This document shows positions 1-11,942 of a DNA stretch of 64,000 bases, piece after piece. Every line of letters begins with the position of its first letter. The first letter of the stretch is position 1. The translations under genes and the position numbers were made by a program. The notes under the pieces are model-generated. The model ran no database searches, was not told the DNA's origin, and worked only from the letters and a program-made list of their open reading frames with translations. This DNA comes from Pollenia angustigena (lineage: Eukaryota > Arthropoda > Insecta > Diptera > Polleniidae), in the NCBI GenBank assembly GCA_930367215.1, contig OV884058.1:201766208-201830207 (forward strand), read 5' to 3'.

Positions 1-1482
1 ATGAGTTCTTAAGAGTTTTATTCAAACTTTTATTCCACAACTGAGAAAAAATAAAATTCCTCAAATGAGTTTTATTTTATAACAACTAATTAAAACTCTC
101 CCAATGCCCAATTTTTTTTTTTTTTTTGATAAATACACTGCAATTTGTTGTTGAGGGAAATCTAGTTTCTATACGCATTTCACTGATTGCTTAGGCCAGA
201 GCACCAGAAAATCTTTTTCCATAGATTTTAGAAAAGCTAGAAATATTATACAAATCGTGATCAAATCAAATCAAATCAAAAAAGCGTTAAGTTACATTTT
301 CCAAATTTTACAATAGAAGCAAAAAACATACTTAAATGAAAATAAACTGCTTCCATCAAGAAAGATATTTTATTAGAAAAACAACGCTAAAACTTTTTAA
401 AAGCAACAAAACCAAAAATATGACGTTCTTCTCTTGTATTTGTTATTTATTTTTGTTTTGAAGGGCGTAAGTTACTTTTTTGGTTTATGTTTTTTATTTT
501 TGCTTGCACTTAAAGCTTTTAGAATTTTGTAAATAAAATCGTCGTTTTTAGTTGTTAAATTTTGCAGGAGTATGTATTTTAATACGGAGCATCATAATCT
601 ATCGAAAAGTCGTTTTTAAATTTGTACGGCTTTTTTAAGCGAATAAGGCTGGGTTTTTGAGATCTCAGTTAAACTTGGTTTAGTTAATCTGAGAACATAT
701 TTGTGCCGCCATTACCTAGATTATATACAAAATTTTGACGGAACAGTTTAGTTTTGCTTAAAATGTTGGTCTTTAATGAAATAATAACCAAAACGCCACA
801 TTTCGCCGGAAAATCCGAGTTGCAGACTGTGTTAAAATATGTCCACATCTTAAAAACCGGGCCTAAGGGCTTAAAAATCAGAGCAAGATAAACTCTCTTT
901 TTGGTTTTAAATAAATCACCAAACATATAAACCATCTTTAAACACATAAAAATGGGCATTTAAACTACCAATATTTTTTTCACAACATATAACACATGGG
1001 ACACTGATTTATAGTTGTTTTTAAACTACATATAAATTCAAGTTTAGTTCAGCTTAACCAGCGTTTAAACTATCAGTTATTTAGTAGCCATAAGAATTAT
1101 AAACACTTGTTTTCCTTATAACCATATCAAAGCTTTTACACCAACAATGAACAGTAAGTTTATTTTTTCTTACATTCCCCACAATTGGTTGGCTTTTTTA
1201 ATTTTTTTAATTCGACCTTTAATTTTTACGTTGAAAAATAACTTTTTAAAATGGATTTGTTTGTTATTAATTCACAAAATAACTGTTATAAAAGAATTTT
1301 AGGTATCACTTTTAACTGTTACGGTCCCTGCATTTTGAGTTTAGTTATTAGAGAATTCGTTATTACAAAATTTTTTATTCTTAACTTAGTAGATAATGTC
1401 TTAATTACGAAAATTCCAAAATCTTAATAATTACATACATATGTATTTTAATAACATTTTTTTTTTAAATTAATTTTAACAG
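1..1482. repeat. 5' flank with a degraded interspersed repeat (family Z, copy 1)
   Basis: No exon was recognised here. Positions about 110-265 and 1095-1185 match the two halves of a repeat seen again at 12180-12470 and, inverted, at about 47520-47640. Shared words include GTTGAGGGAAA, GCATTTCACT, TTGCTTAGGC and ATATCAAAGCTT. Copy 1 carries about 0.8 kb between the halves that copy 2 lacks. The small open frames here look like chance or repeat sequence. The upstream exons of the neighbouring E1 gene must lie outside the window or across a longer intron. Confidence 0.5.
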
Positions 1483-2592
1483 AGGCATTGAACGCATTTT
1501 ACAAGCGCGCCAAGAAATGGTAGATAATAAAATTGCCGACTGGGCTTTAGGTGAAGCGTTTGCCTTCGGTACTCTATTAAAAGAAGGCATACACGTGCGT
1601 CTTTCAGGCGAAGATGTCGAGCGTGGTACGTTCTCTCATCGTCATCATGTCTTGCATCATCAAACCATCGATAAGGTCACCTATAATGTGATGCAACATT
1701 TGTATCCCGACCAAGCCCACTATACGGTTTGTAACAGTAGTTTATGTGAATTTGGTGTTTTAGGTTTTGAACACGGTTATTCCATGTGTAATCCTAATTC
1801 GCTAGTATTGTGGGAAGGACAATTTGGTGATTTTTGTAATACAGCCCAATGTATAATAGATCAGTTTATATCAAGTGGCGAAATGAAATGGGTAAGGCAA
1901 TCTGGCTTAGTAATGCTGTTGCCGCATGGTCTAGAAGGTATGGGGCCAGAACATTCCTCTTGCCGTCCAGAACGTTTTCTACAAATGTGCAATGATGATC
2001 CAGATACTCTGCCGTCAAATTGTGAAAATATGGCGCTGCAACAATTAAATGATATTAATTGGATTGTGGCAAATTGTACAACACCAGCTAACCTTTTTCA
2101 TATTTTAAGACGCCAAATAGCTTTGCCGTTTCGCAAACCCCTTATTTTATGTACACCCAAGTCGGGTTTGAGACATCCAATGGCTAAAAGTCCATTTAAA
2201 GATTTTATGGAATGTAGTGAATTTAAACGCATTATTGAGGAAAATGGTCCTGCTACGCAAAAGCCAGAAGATGTCAAGAAACTAGTGTTCTGCTCTGGAA
2301 AAGTATATTTTGAATTATTTAAAGCTAGACAAGATAAAAAAGCTGAAAAAGAAATTGCCTTGGAAAGAATAGAACAGGTATAAATATTAACTTTTAATTT
2401 TTTGACATACAACAATCACATATTCTTTTATTGTTTATAGATTTGCCCATTTCCATATGATTTAGTGAAACAGGAAATGGACAAATATAAAAATGCTGAA
2501 ATATTATGGGCACAAGAGGAACACAAAAATCAGGGCTGCTGGGAATATGTACGACCACGTTTTACTACTGCCATGGATGAAGAAGCCGAATA
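1483..2592 (+). CDS. 2-oxoglutarate dehydrogenase E1-like protein, 3' exons only (partial)
   Basis: This encodes the C-terminal third of a thiamine-diphosphate-dependent 2-oxoglutarate dehydrogenase E1 subunit, the mitochondrial TCA-cycle enzyme that decarboxylates 2-oxoglutarate and acylates the E2 lipoyl arm. Exon 1483-2377 starts after a TTTTAACAG acceptor, in frame upstream of the first ATG (1517), so that ATG is not the start. Family blocks are visible: [13 protein letters not shown] with its histidines, [45 protein letters not shown], and [13 protein letters not shown]. Exon 2441-2592, after a short intron (GT 2378, AG 2440), gives FPYDL and [10 protein letters not shown], the usual C-terminal block. 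The final GAA-TAG overlaps a strong donor (GTAAGT at 2593), so either the protein stops at 2593 after EEAE or the exon splices onward. The usual ending (GR....ATG.K) was not found. Substitutions such as LHHQ for the usual LHDQ suggest a diverged paralogue, perhaps like the second OGDH-type gene of Drosophila (inference). Catalytic regions toward the N-terminus lie outside. Confidence 0.9.
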
Positions 2593-2678
2593 GTAAGTAA
2601 AAGCAGTTTTTCGTTTTTCTATATGCTAAATTTGTGCAAGCACATGCTGATTAAATCTTAATGTACATACATACATAT

Positions 2679-2928
2679 CGCACTTGATCATTAAGAGGGT
2701 ATTAACTCAAAATTGTTATTTTTTCACTATTTTGAAAAAATTTACACGAAAGATTCATACCAACCCGCTGTAAAAATATATCGCTATTTCGTCTACTTTT
2801 TGACATAAAACGGTTGGCTTAAAAATATTTTTTCCATATGCATGCCTTTAATATTAAATTAAAAACTTTCTAGCTTCTACTAAAAATGTTCAAATTTTGA
2901 GGTAATACCCTCTTTATGATCAAGTGCG
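2679..2928. mobile_element. MITE, 250 bp, 26-bp terminal inverted repeats
   Basis: Left end 2679-2704 (CGCACTTGATCATTAAGAGG...) and right end 2903-2928 are inverted copies with one mismatch. There is no open frame and no clear target duplication. It lies just 3' of the E1 gene, and could sit in its last intron if the donor at 2593 is used. Confidence 0.75.
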
Positions 2929-2973
2929 TTAATATTAACAGTGATATGTTCATTTCTTTCTCATCGTTTAAAC

Positions 2974-3121
2974 TAAGTGCCAGCTCACACACGGCAAGTT
3001 TGACTCTTCAAGTCTTGAGCTTTTAGGGAAGAAGGTAAAAGAGAATGCCATTTCTTTTCTCCTCTCTCTCAAAAACTCAAGACTTGACGAGTCAAACTTG
3101 ACGTGTGTGAATCAGCACTTA
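2974..3121. mobile_element. Short foldback MITE, about 148 bp
   Basis: The arms TAAGTGC..., CACACACG, CAAGTTTGACTC and the mirrored GAGTCAAACTTG, CGTGTGTG, GCACTTA make an almost complete hairpin with a pyrimidine-rich loop. It is noncoding. Confidence 0.7.
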
Positions 3122-3159
3122 CATGCGAATTTCGTTACAAAATTGAAAAAATGAGATGT

Positions 3160-3708
3160 CAATTGAAGCACAGCCGCGAATAACGTTTTAAGTTACAAAA
3201 TAATTATTTTTGAGGAGAGCAAAAAAAAATGTTTTTAACAGGCAAGATTATTAATTTTTTACTTTTTTTTTAGATTATTAAAAATAATGATATTAAAAAT
3301 TTTATGCAAAATATCAACAAACTTAAAATTTAAATTACATGCAAATTTACAGTTTATAACTTTTTTTTAATGGAAAAACGTTTAATATCCACAATCACGA
3401 TGTCATTTAAAACGTTCTTCCACTACGCAAAGCATCATGACTGGTGGCTTTTAAAAGTTATTCCACGTTTCAAAACCATTTACTTTGTATCATTTGTAAG
3501 TAACTTACAACGTTCTTCCACTAGCTGACTCTTTGTATGTCATTTTTAAGGGCTTTAAGTTGCATAATTTTGGGTGATTTGAGGTTTAAACGGTGTACCA
3601 GAGTAATGTTAACGGTTATCTGCAAAAAAAAAAACAGTTTTTGCAAAAAAAAAACAGTTTTTGCAAAAAGTGGTTTTTACAACGTTATTCGCGGCTGTGC
3701 TTTAATTG
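3160..3708. mobile_element. MITE family M1, copy 1 (549 bp)
   Basis: The ends read AATTGAAGCACAGCCGCGAA and its inverse (TTCGCGGCTGTGCTTTAATT). The internal word AGTTACAAAATAAT and the A-rich track AAAACAGTTTTTGCAAAA recur in copy 2 at 21005-21393. Copy 1 holds about 150 bp extra, including a partly repeated block (TACAACGTTCTTCCACTAG twice). Small open frames inside are not genes. Confidence 0.7.
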
Positions 3709-3709
3709 A

Positions 3710-4419
3710 TTCTCACAGTTGTTTTGGCTGCGTATGAGATGAAATATACTGATTGTACTGTGAACTCGCGACCTAAGGACAACAAGGTTGTATGTGCACA
3801 AACAGTTCTTTTAAGAAAACAAAGGTTGAATGTTGTTAATCGGTTTACTAAGTTCGTTTCTACTTAACTTAAAACCGTTTTTGAATAATTAAGTCCTGAA
3901 ATATTATTATCCTTTTAAATATATTCACGCTACTTTATTCGTTTTTGCACAAATTGAGTCTCGAAAAACCGATAGAACTCTGTTGCTCAACGATGAGGCA
4001 CATGCATTTGGGACAATATGGCTCTAACTACCAAATAGAACTTTGTGTTACGGCAAAAAATAATTTTTGTAGATAGAACCATCTATTATTGAGAAAGTTC
4101 AAATTCAAAAATAATGAAATAAGAGTGCCATTTTTTTAATAAACCAACAAATTTTTTGATTTATTTTGTATTCTTCAAAATGTTTTTTTTTTTTTAATAA
4201 ATAGTTTTTCTTTTTAATAAGACTAACTTTTGGCATGACAATATGTAATAGGATTTAAAGGCCTAACCAAAGTCAAAAATTAACGAAAGACCTCTAAAAT
4301 TAATTTGAAAAACGTTTTTTTGCCTAAAATTTAAGTTTTTGGCGAACAATTTAAGTTATAATGCCAGGGTATCTCACAATTTTTGAAGCTTCACCCACAA
4401 GTCCTCGTTCGTCGTAATC
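3710..4419. other. Noncoding AT-rich stretch, no gene seen
   Basis: No exon-like frame or strong repeat boundary was recognised. A word near 3776 (CTAAGGACAACAAGGTTGT) recurs inverted near 8825, suggesting old repeat debris. Confidence 0.4.
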
Positions 4420-4556
4420 CGCTCCAGAGTATTTTGGTCTCCACCAGTAAACGTCTGAGTTATTTCCTTGGTACACCACCAGTAAAACCTCTGAGTTATA
4501 TATGGTTCTCCATCAGTCACTTTGAGCTATTTTTGGTTCTCCACCAGACATACACA
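4420..4556. repeat. Degenerate tandem repeat, about 40-48 bp units
   Basis: Three to four imperfect copies of a unit containing GGT(C/T)(C/T)(T/A)CCACCAGTAAA followed by CTGAGTTAT follow one another. The 61-residue frame across it reflects the repeat and is not a gene. Confidence 0.5.
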
Positions 4557-4765
4557 TTAAAACATTGAGGTTAAAAACGATTGAATATAGTTAATGTTGA
4601 ACAACCGCAAAAACTGTAACTCGGTACAGGTCTACGACGCTGAAACACTAACCAATGCGGGGTGACAACGCAAAACACACGAAAAGCAGACAAACAAGAA
4701 CGACCTGTTTGTCCTTAAGAAAAAATAACAAAGAGCGCGCGCGAGCTGCTTCTCCAATCAGAGCT

Positions 4766-4998
4766 GGGGTCTAATCACCGCATTCGATACTATCGTATCG
4801 AATAAACTATCGAATGTTTTTGCATACGACAGACCCGGACGTATCGAATGAAAACTCGATAAATGTAATGTCGATTTACTCGATAACGAATGCTATTTTT
4901 TCAAATTCCATAATTTTTATTCGATATCGAGTTTCATGATACCAAAATAAATAATTTCGATAAATTTTGCTCGATATCGTATGCGGTGATAAGACCCC
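4766..4998. mobile_element. MITE, about 233 bp, ATCGATA-rich
   Basis: GGGGTCTAATCACCGCAT at the left end mirrors ATGCGGTGATAAGACCCC at the right end with one mismatch. The interior is packed with TATCGAAT/ATTCGATA words that can pair with one another. If the ends are taken as GGGTCT...AGACCC, both sides are flanked by CTG. Confidence 0.7.
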
Positions 4999-5505
4999 TG
5001 TTTTACGAGTGAATTTAAAAATCAAAATAAAAAACATTGATTCCGTATGGAATGTGCGATCGGTTTCGCACTTTGCTTTAGCAAATGATAATTTCTCAAA
5101 ACTTAATAAAAAGTTTCTTCAATGTATTCGCACATTTTAGTTAGGCCTCTATTCATGGAAATGATGTTAAATGTGTTTTTTTTAGATCAGGAACCTTGTC
5201 TTCAGAACAAGGATTTCAACCTCTTATTACATCTTTCAGCTACGCCAGTAACATTATTTTTATTTTCGTGTGCGTTGTAAACATATTTTTGGAAAATCCA
5301 GACAATTCTGCATAGTAGCTTTAAAAATTAGTTTCGTCGCGAATTTCTCGATTTATTCGTTTTCGAACACTTTTAAATCCCTTATTTGATTTCAAAACAT
5401 AATTTGACTTTTCTTCTTAATCGAAAAAGTAAAAATCCCTAAAGAATTCGAAACGTTCGTTTTGTGAATCAATTTGACATTTTTACAGCTCGTAAAGCAA
5501 TTTTG

Positions 5506-5742
5506 TTAATTCAAAATTACTTTTCGTGTTAGGTCTTTTAATAGAGAGCTTGTATAGCTTTCCCCTGCCTGCTGTTTTCTTCGTCGCACTTTTCGGTTCC
5601 AAAATTTTTGGTTTAAGGCCCGTTTTTGCGTTCTTTCAGAGGTTAATGCAACATCTGGTTCATCCTCTACCGCATGGTTTTCATTGGTTACCAAATAACT
5701 GACTGCGTGTAATGTTGAATAACAATCTGACCACCAATTCAA
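5506..5742 (-). pseudogene. Possible exon or remnant with a basic WxRKVRRRKQxxGExY motif
   Basis: An open minus-strand frame carries the basic stretch FWNRKVRRRKQQAGESYTSS after an acidic lead EDEPDV. From memory, a similar W-K-x-N...G-x-x-Y basic module occurs in many uncharacterised insect and transposon-related proteins; this resemblance is inferred. A possible splice acceptor (GCGGTAG) lies just before the EDEPDV codons, near 5670, so this could be an internal exon. No flanking exons were found, so a remnant is as likely as a gene. Confidence 0.3.
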
Positions 5743-7385
5743 AGAAAAATTTTGTTATTCCGCGAAGCACTAACAGTACCATTAAAAATGAAAGCGCACA
5801 TTAATACGCTACGGAATAAGGCAAAATTTATATAAAAAAATTTTGCATTTAAAGAGCCACAGCATTCTCTTACTACGAAACCGGTTTGTAACAGAAAATA
5901 TTAAAGAATAACTGTAACAGCAAACAATTCAGCGTGTAAACCTGATTGTGATCCTCGCCAGTTTTTATATGCGTTGAACAGTGTTGCCACTTTGTGGGTA
6001 ATTACCCGAATTTGGTATAATTTTTACAGTCGTGGGTAGAGCGTGGGTAATTTCTCTTAGGTATAATTTGAAATTATTCCTTCATATACCCAAATAAAAC
6101 CAAGATTCGATTTCAATTTTTAAATATTGTTGATAATAAGATTTAATTTTTTAAAAAAAATTGTAAAATGCTTTTTTTAGCCGCCTTTTACTCAACGCAA
6201 ATGGATGCAAGATTTGATGCTCCGAAGTGAATTCGAAGTTAAGAAAAGCATTTGACAAAAAAAAAAAAAAAAAAAAATTCTGCCACCTCCTTGATTACTC
6301 GGTTTCTTTTTAAGAAAAGACTTCAATCATTAAATGTATATTTTCAAAAGTTTGGTAATGAATTTCGCAAGATGGACTCTTAGATGTGGATAAAGATGGC
6401 TATCATAGTGATTTAGAACCTGAAGTTTATGGAAAAAAGTTATAAATGTTTCCATATTCCAACATATAACTAATTTTATTTTTATCTTGCAACTTTAAAA
6501 TGCTTAAGTGTGAAGAATATTTAAAGCCCTTAGCAGTTGTAAAACTGAATTACGAAAGGGATAGTTATATAAAACCCTGCATGCATTTTGTTTACTAAAT
6601 AAGGTATAAAAGGTATATTTTTAAGACCATGAAACTTGAAATGGTAGACAACACAAAAAAAAAAAATTTTAATCGCAACCATTATACACTGATTTCAAAC
6701 AAATGTTTTCAATTTTGTCAATTTTGTTCTTTTTATTCGAGCATTGCTGGCTGCATGTCACAAATAAAATAAATTATGTTGACCTCCAAGACGTCACTTG
6801 TTGCGGATATATCAGCATAAACCGGTGACTTCACAGCCTTACGGAGAACAATCATGAGGTGTCACATCGCACATCCTTGAAGTCTAATTGACAGTTTATT
6901 TTCTCTAAATCAACACATCACCTTCATTTGTGTAAAAACAGGTTGCGTCATTTTAATCCTGAAGTCGCCTATAAGTTGCGAAAATCGATGGCTGATTTTC
7001 AAAGTAAATTTGGATAGTTTGGTGGCGTTGTTCAAGAATGAATATATTCATGACGATGTGCCTGAGCAAAAAGTGAGAGCTGTATGACAGTTCGTTTGAC
7101 AGCTAACTTTTCGTAAGCTCTATCGGGCTTAAAAACACCCATTATAATAAATGGCAATGAGCATTTTGAACCTTCCCTAGTTATATGCAATTAAATGTGT
7201 AAGTTAGACTCATTATTTTAGGATTTTAATTTTATGTTTTATTAACTGATTTTAAGTCGTTAATGTTATTTTTGTTATTTTATATGAAATTACATAAAGA
7301 ATCTTAACAGTTTGATTAATTTTAATATTCTTTCAATGAGTTTGTTATGTTTTGCTTCTTTATATTAAATAAAATTTAAATTTAA
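5743..7385. other. Noncoding stretch, nothing recognised
   Basis: AT-rich sequence with homopolymer runs (A at about 6258-6277). No exon, RNA gene or well-bounded repeat could be supported. Confidence 0.4.
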
Positions 7386-7665
7386 TATGGAGGGTTCAAA
7401 GCTGAACCAAACCAAGTCATAAAATAAGATGCATATATCGTCGGTTGATTATTTAATTGTCGTATGTCTTATGTAATTTGTATCCACATTCGACAATTAA
7501 ATAATCAACCGACGATATGTATTTCAAAACTGTAACGGACTAAATCAAAAAGTTTTTCGTTCCAAAGGTAACGGTAATAAACCCATGTCAATGGCTCCAG
7601 AAGTTAATGGAAATTCACTTATTTTCATTTTTGACTTGTTTCGCTTCAGCTCTGAGCCCTCCATA
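7386..7665. mobile_element. MITE with a second internal palindrome, about 280 bp
   Basis: The outer ends TATGGAGGGTTCAAAGCTGA and inverted CAGCTCTGAGCCCTCCATA match imperfectly for about 45 bp. Inside, 7434-7519 is a nearly perfect hairpin (TCGTCGGTTGATTATTTAAT and its inverse). Either one element has two nested dyads, or a small element inserted in a larger one. Confidence 0.7.
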
Positions 7666-8031
7666 TCAGGTGTAATTTCGCTTAAATCAGGTAATTTTGC
7701 TTCATCTCAAGTGTAATTTTCAATATTGCCGGTGGTAACACTGGCGTTGAATATAGTGGTTTTTGTGTGGTACTCGCCATATAAAATTTATTTCTTCCTT
7801 GAGCGAGATGGTAAGCGAAACTTTTTCATTTCTCCTTTGCAAACCTGCTAAGTTTGAAGCTTCATTTTTATTGTGTTGGTTCTTTGGGCAATTAAAATCG
7901 TGGTAAAACTAATTAACAATATAAAAGTTGATAAGCTGATCAAATCTATTTTTTAAAACTCAAAGTAATAACATATGTAAGTCACTGAAAGAACGTACAA
8001 TCTTGACCACTACTGAAAATACCACTAGGTA

Positions 8032-8503
8032 AAGGTAGAAGTACATAACACGAGTTAGTGCGCGCGCGCTCTGTCGTCTTCTGTCAAAAAAAGTTAAACT
8101 TGTGTATTTTCATAGAACAAGCTACATGCAAAATATTTTGACGCGTTTGCGCCAGAAAGTTGGTTAACTTTGAACTTTTTAACGCGTTGTGTATTTTTGA
8201 CAAGTAATCAGCTGACAATAAAAAGAATATATTAACAAATTTGTGAATCATGAAAGAAAAACTTATTGAAGAGCTTAAAAAACATACAATATTTATAAAA
8301 AAAGAATAAATTCAATAAAATAACAAAATCTTGATAAACTTACGAACCCGTTTTTAATGCACAAATAAGTAAAACAAATAAAAACAGCTGACAGGAATGG
8401 CTTTTGTAACGCGTGTTGTGTAACTTGCAATTTTTAACGCGCTAAAGTTTTTAAACGCACGATACTCGTCGACGAACTAACGCGTGTTATGTACTTCCAC
8501 CTT
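8032..8503. mobile_element. MITE family M2, copy 1 (472 bp)
   Basis: Left AAGGTAGAAGTACATAACAC and right GTTATGTACTTCCACCTT pair, with three mismatches in 28. It holds a (GC)n tract at about 8059-8070 and the subterminal words ATACTCGTCGACGAACTAAC. A longer relative with the same ends spans 44353-46057. Confidence 0.75.
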
Positions 8504-9360
8504 AAGGGAACCGTTTTGAAAAAGTTCTAAGACAATTGGTTCTAATTGTGAAATATACAATTTTTAATCTGGGCCACATGGTTCTATTTGCAATAAAAGT
8601 TTCAACATATTAGCTTTCTAAGTAAACAAGCTTCTATCAGCCAGTTAGAACCTTTTTAACTGAATCTCAAACCAAAAATATGTAGTTAGAACCTAGTTAT
8701 AAAAAATATCTTAGAAGCTGTAAGAGATAGACAAAAACTGAGAACGCCAATCAAAATACCGTAGTCGACTTATAGCGGTGTGATATATAACTCTTTTTTG
8801 AAAAAAAAAAATATCAGATAGAACCTTGTTGTCCTAATGTATAGTCTGGCGAATGAGCCCCAGGTAGAGTCTTAAGACTTAATCAAATGCTTTTCCCATT
8901 ACAAATAAATTAAATGAAAAAATTCGTGTTAAAAACACGGGAGAATAATATACTCGGATAACAAAAACTTAAAAAAATATGACAAGAAACACTTGCAGCT
9001 TAATATTTTTGCGGAATGCGCTGAAACAATAAATCATGTCTGCTGTCTTTGATATGAAAACAAAAACTGTAAAAGCAGGGTTCCCAGTTTTATTTTATAC
9101 CTTATCCCCAATTTGCGGTTTTTTATCCCCCAAAATAAATTTGTTCTTATTCTCAAAAATCCACACAAATCCCTAACAATAAAATAATATTATGTCAAAG
9201 AAACAGTTTGCATACATTTATTTATTTAATAAGATCCATTTGTGGAATTTTTAAACCTACACAGCGGTAAATATTGATAGGACCGCTCTATTTACGGCAT
9301 TTTGGCCCTTTCAAGTCGTTAATTTGACCCGAAGCAAAAAATTCAAAATGCATTTTCGAT
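8504..9360. other. Noncoding stretch, nothing firm recognised
   Basis: No gene seen. It includes TTATCCCC-type words near 9108-9130 of the kind found in decayed repeats. Confidence 0.35.
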
Positions 9361-9377
9361 GTGAAATTGATACAATC

Positions 9378-9615
9378 AGGCATGTTCTGAAAATCACTTT
9401 TTGTGAAAGTGATTTGAAATCACAAGAAAGGTGTTCTGGAAGAAAAACTTTTTTCATAATTGTGATTTTAAACTGGTCGGTCAAGTGGTCGCCAATCAAA
9501 GATTTCTTGCTTATATTTTTCCACCATTTTAAAACAAGTTAAAACTTTTGTGGTTTCCAAAACACCCTTAAATCACAATTGTGATTTTAAAATCACATTT
9601 GCCTGAAAACCGTTT
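9378..9615. repeat. Diverged copy of the GTGATTT-rich MITE
   Basis: The left end GCATGTTCTGAAAATCAC resembles the inverted right end of the element at 13045-13280 (GGCCTGTTCTGAAAATCAC). The right side is a worn mirror (AAAATCACATTTGCCTG). The two small overlapping open frames are artefacts of the dyad. Confidence 0.45.
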
Positions 9616-9840
9616 ATATCGTAAGATTAATGACCTGTCATATATCCAGTTTTATGATGTTACGGTTAAGATTTCAAAATTTTTATAATACTTAATTGGT
9701 TGGTCAGGTTTTGTCAAACTGTGGACACCCACACTAAAACTCATTTGAATTAAATTCTGATATTGGTACTCCTCGCTATAAGGTTTGTTTTTATAACAAT
9801 TTAGCTTTTTAAAATTACATCAAAGAAGAACACAGTTAGG

Positions 9841-9964
9841 CAATTCACAATGTGTTCTATTGTGTCATATTGGTTGTATTTGCTATACATTCATAAAATT
9901 ATACATACATTCATAAGTATAGCAAATACAACCAATATGACACAATAGAACACTTTGTGAATTG
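9841..9964. mobile_element. Near-perfect hairpin element, 124 bp
   Basis: CAATTCACAATGTGTTCTAT...TATTGGTTGTATTTGCTATA is mirrored almost base for base, with a short ACATTCAT-type loop. A fragment of one arm (ATAGAACACTTTGTGAATTG) recurs at about 62216-62236. Confidence 0.75.
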
Positions 9965-10342
9965 TCTATATATTTTTCATTTTCATATTAAATAAATGTA
10001 TATAAAAAATTTCTAATTCGTTACACTGTTCAACATCCAGTGTGCAAATTTTTCGCTTTTAATAACCCATTATCATCATACATATAGACAACTTTACAAT
10101 TTTGGCATGAAATACAACAACGAAAACCTTCAAAATATCTATACTCATGTTTTTGTAAGTGATGACAACAACAGCAATAAAGCAAAAATATTTATAACAA
10201 CAAACAATCTACCTATACATTAACAGATGACTTCAGACCAGGGTTTCTATGCTGCAAAAAATTCTCGGGGAGAAATTCTTAAAAAATTGTCGAAGAAAAA
10301 TTTTACGAAATTTCCTTCCAAAGCTTTTGTCTTTACATTAAG

Positions 10343-10601
10343 CATATCGTCGGCTTAGAGTGTAAACCTGCTAAATGCACCTTTTAAGTAAATTGAGATT
10401 TAAATGCCGTATGGTAAAAAAGATATGCCTCGTAGACCAGCATCTAGTTTTTCTTCAATTGGAGTGCTAAAGTGTGTCAAATCAACCGTATTTTTAGTTT
10501 TCGTCTCAAGCAGCAAATAGGAAACATAAAAATTTTTTTGTCTCTCCTGTAAAATTTGTTAAAAGGGAGTTAGCAGGTTTACGCTCTAAGCCGACGATAT
10601 G
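10343..10601. mobile_element. MITE, 259 bp, 32-bp inverted ends
   Basis: CATATCGTCGGCTTAGAGTG...AACCTGCTAA at the left is mirrored at 10570-10601 with one mismatch. The interior is noncoding. The end sequence CATATCGTCG resembles the inner dyad of the element at 7386. Confidence 0.8.
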
Positions 10602-11942
10602 TGATGTGATTGATAGTTAAGGCCATTTTAGACTATAATACTTTGTGTTAAGACATGTCAAAAACTTACAAATAATTCATAATGTATAATAGTGTAAAAA
10701 CATTTTGTAATGAAATGTCAAAAAATACGTAAAGAAATTTGGCAGTCGTATGGTTCTCTCTATTTTTTGAAATTTTTCTAAACGATTAGATTTTTCATTT
10801 TATCAGAATTGTGTTTTTACAAAAGCACAAGAAGAAAATCAGGGATGGAAAATTAAAATTTTGTGCACAAATATTCACCATTATTTTTTCTAATAAAAAA
10901 TTGCAAAACGATAAAAAAAATATAAAATTTAAATAAATCACAAATATTTGTTGTAAAAAATCGTTAAATACGGTACACAGACGAAAAAAAAAATATGATT
11001 GTATCAACTTTTCCACCCTAGAAGAAAATAAAAAAACAGATGTTGAATAATTTGCCGGCCACATCAAAATAAAAATTATTAAATATTAAAGAAATATTAA
11101 AAATAAAGCAAAAATATATCTGAGGACCAAGGTGCAAGTTTAAATGTGCAAGTTAGTGAATAATACGCCAGCTAACAATGTTCCAATGATTAATAAAATG
11201 TTTTTTCGTCTTTATTTTGTAATCTAAAGTGGATCTCATAAATCACAAAGATTTTACTTTTTATTTGAAGTGTGATAGTGTAGAAGCAAAATGTAATGAA
11301 AAAAAATTTCTCTTTGATTTTTTGACAATCAGACCAAAAATCATTTCATTTTGTAAGACCAAAAGTCTTAAGACTTGTGTGATAGTGTAAAACAGCTCTG
11401 GAGAATATTTAAATTCCGGGAAGTAAGAAACCCTATTCAATACTAAGACATTTTCCCAAATCACACACTTTTTGCATGGGGCTAATAAAAGAAACTGTGC
11501 CAAATTTTTTTTTTAATGGCCAGAGCAAAACCATTTTTTTTTTATTTAAAATGTGCGTAGATGGCATGTGGCTGTTATATTGTCTGAATGTCAAGAAAAA
11601 TTTTAAGTGAAACATCAAAATACCACAAAGTTATTCAAAATTATTTTATGCCGACCTAAAACAATTTTTTTTTTTTAAATACAGAATAAATAATTTTTCT
11701 TTTTCGTTTTGCTTTCTTAACTTTGAAAAATATTAATTTAGCGTTAAATTTTGGTTGATGATATTTAAAATATATATTAAAAATTATTGTCGGTTTTGTT
11801 ATTTTTGCTGTTTTTTTTTTTTTTTTTTTTTGTTTCACTCGTCAACAAAATAAATGATAAGCCTTTGAATATCCGGTTAACATTTTGATTATTATAAGAA
11901 ATATATGAAAAATATATGTATATTTAAGTACCTACACTTAAC
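10602..11942. other. AT-rich noncoding stretch
   Basis: Contains oligo-A/T tracts and short open frames with biased composition only. No gene or bounded element could be supported. Confidence 0.35.
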
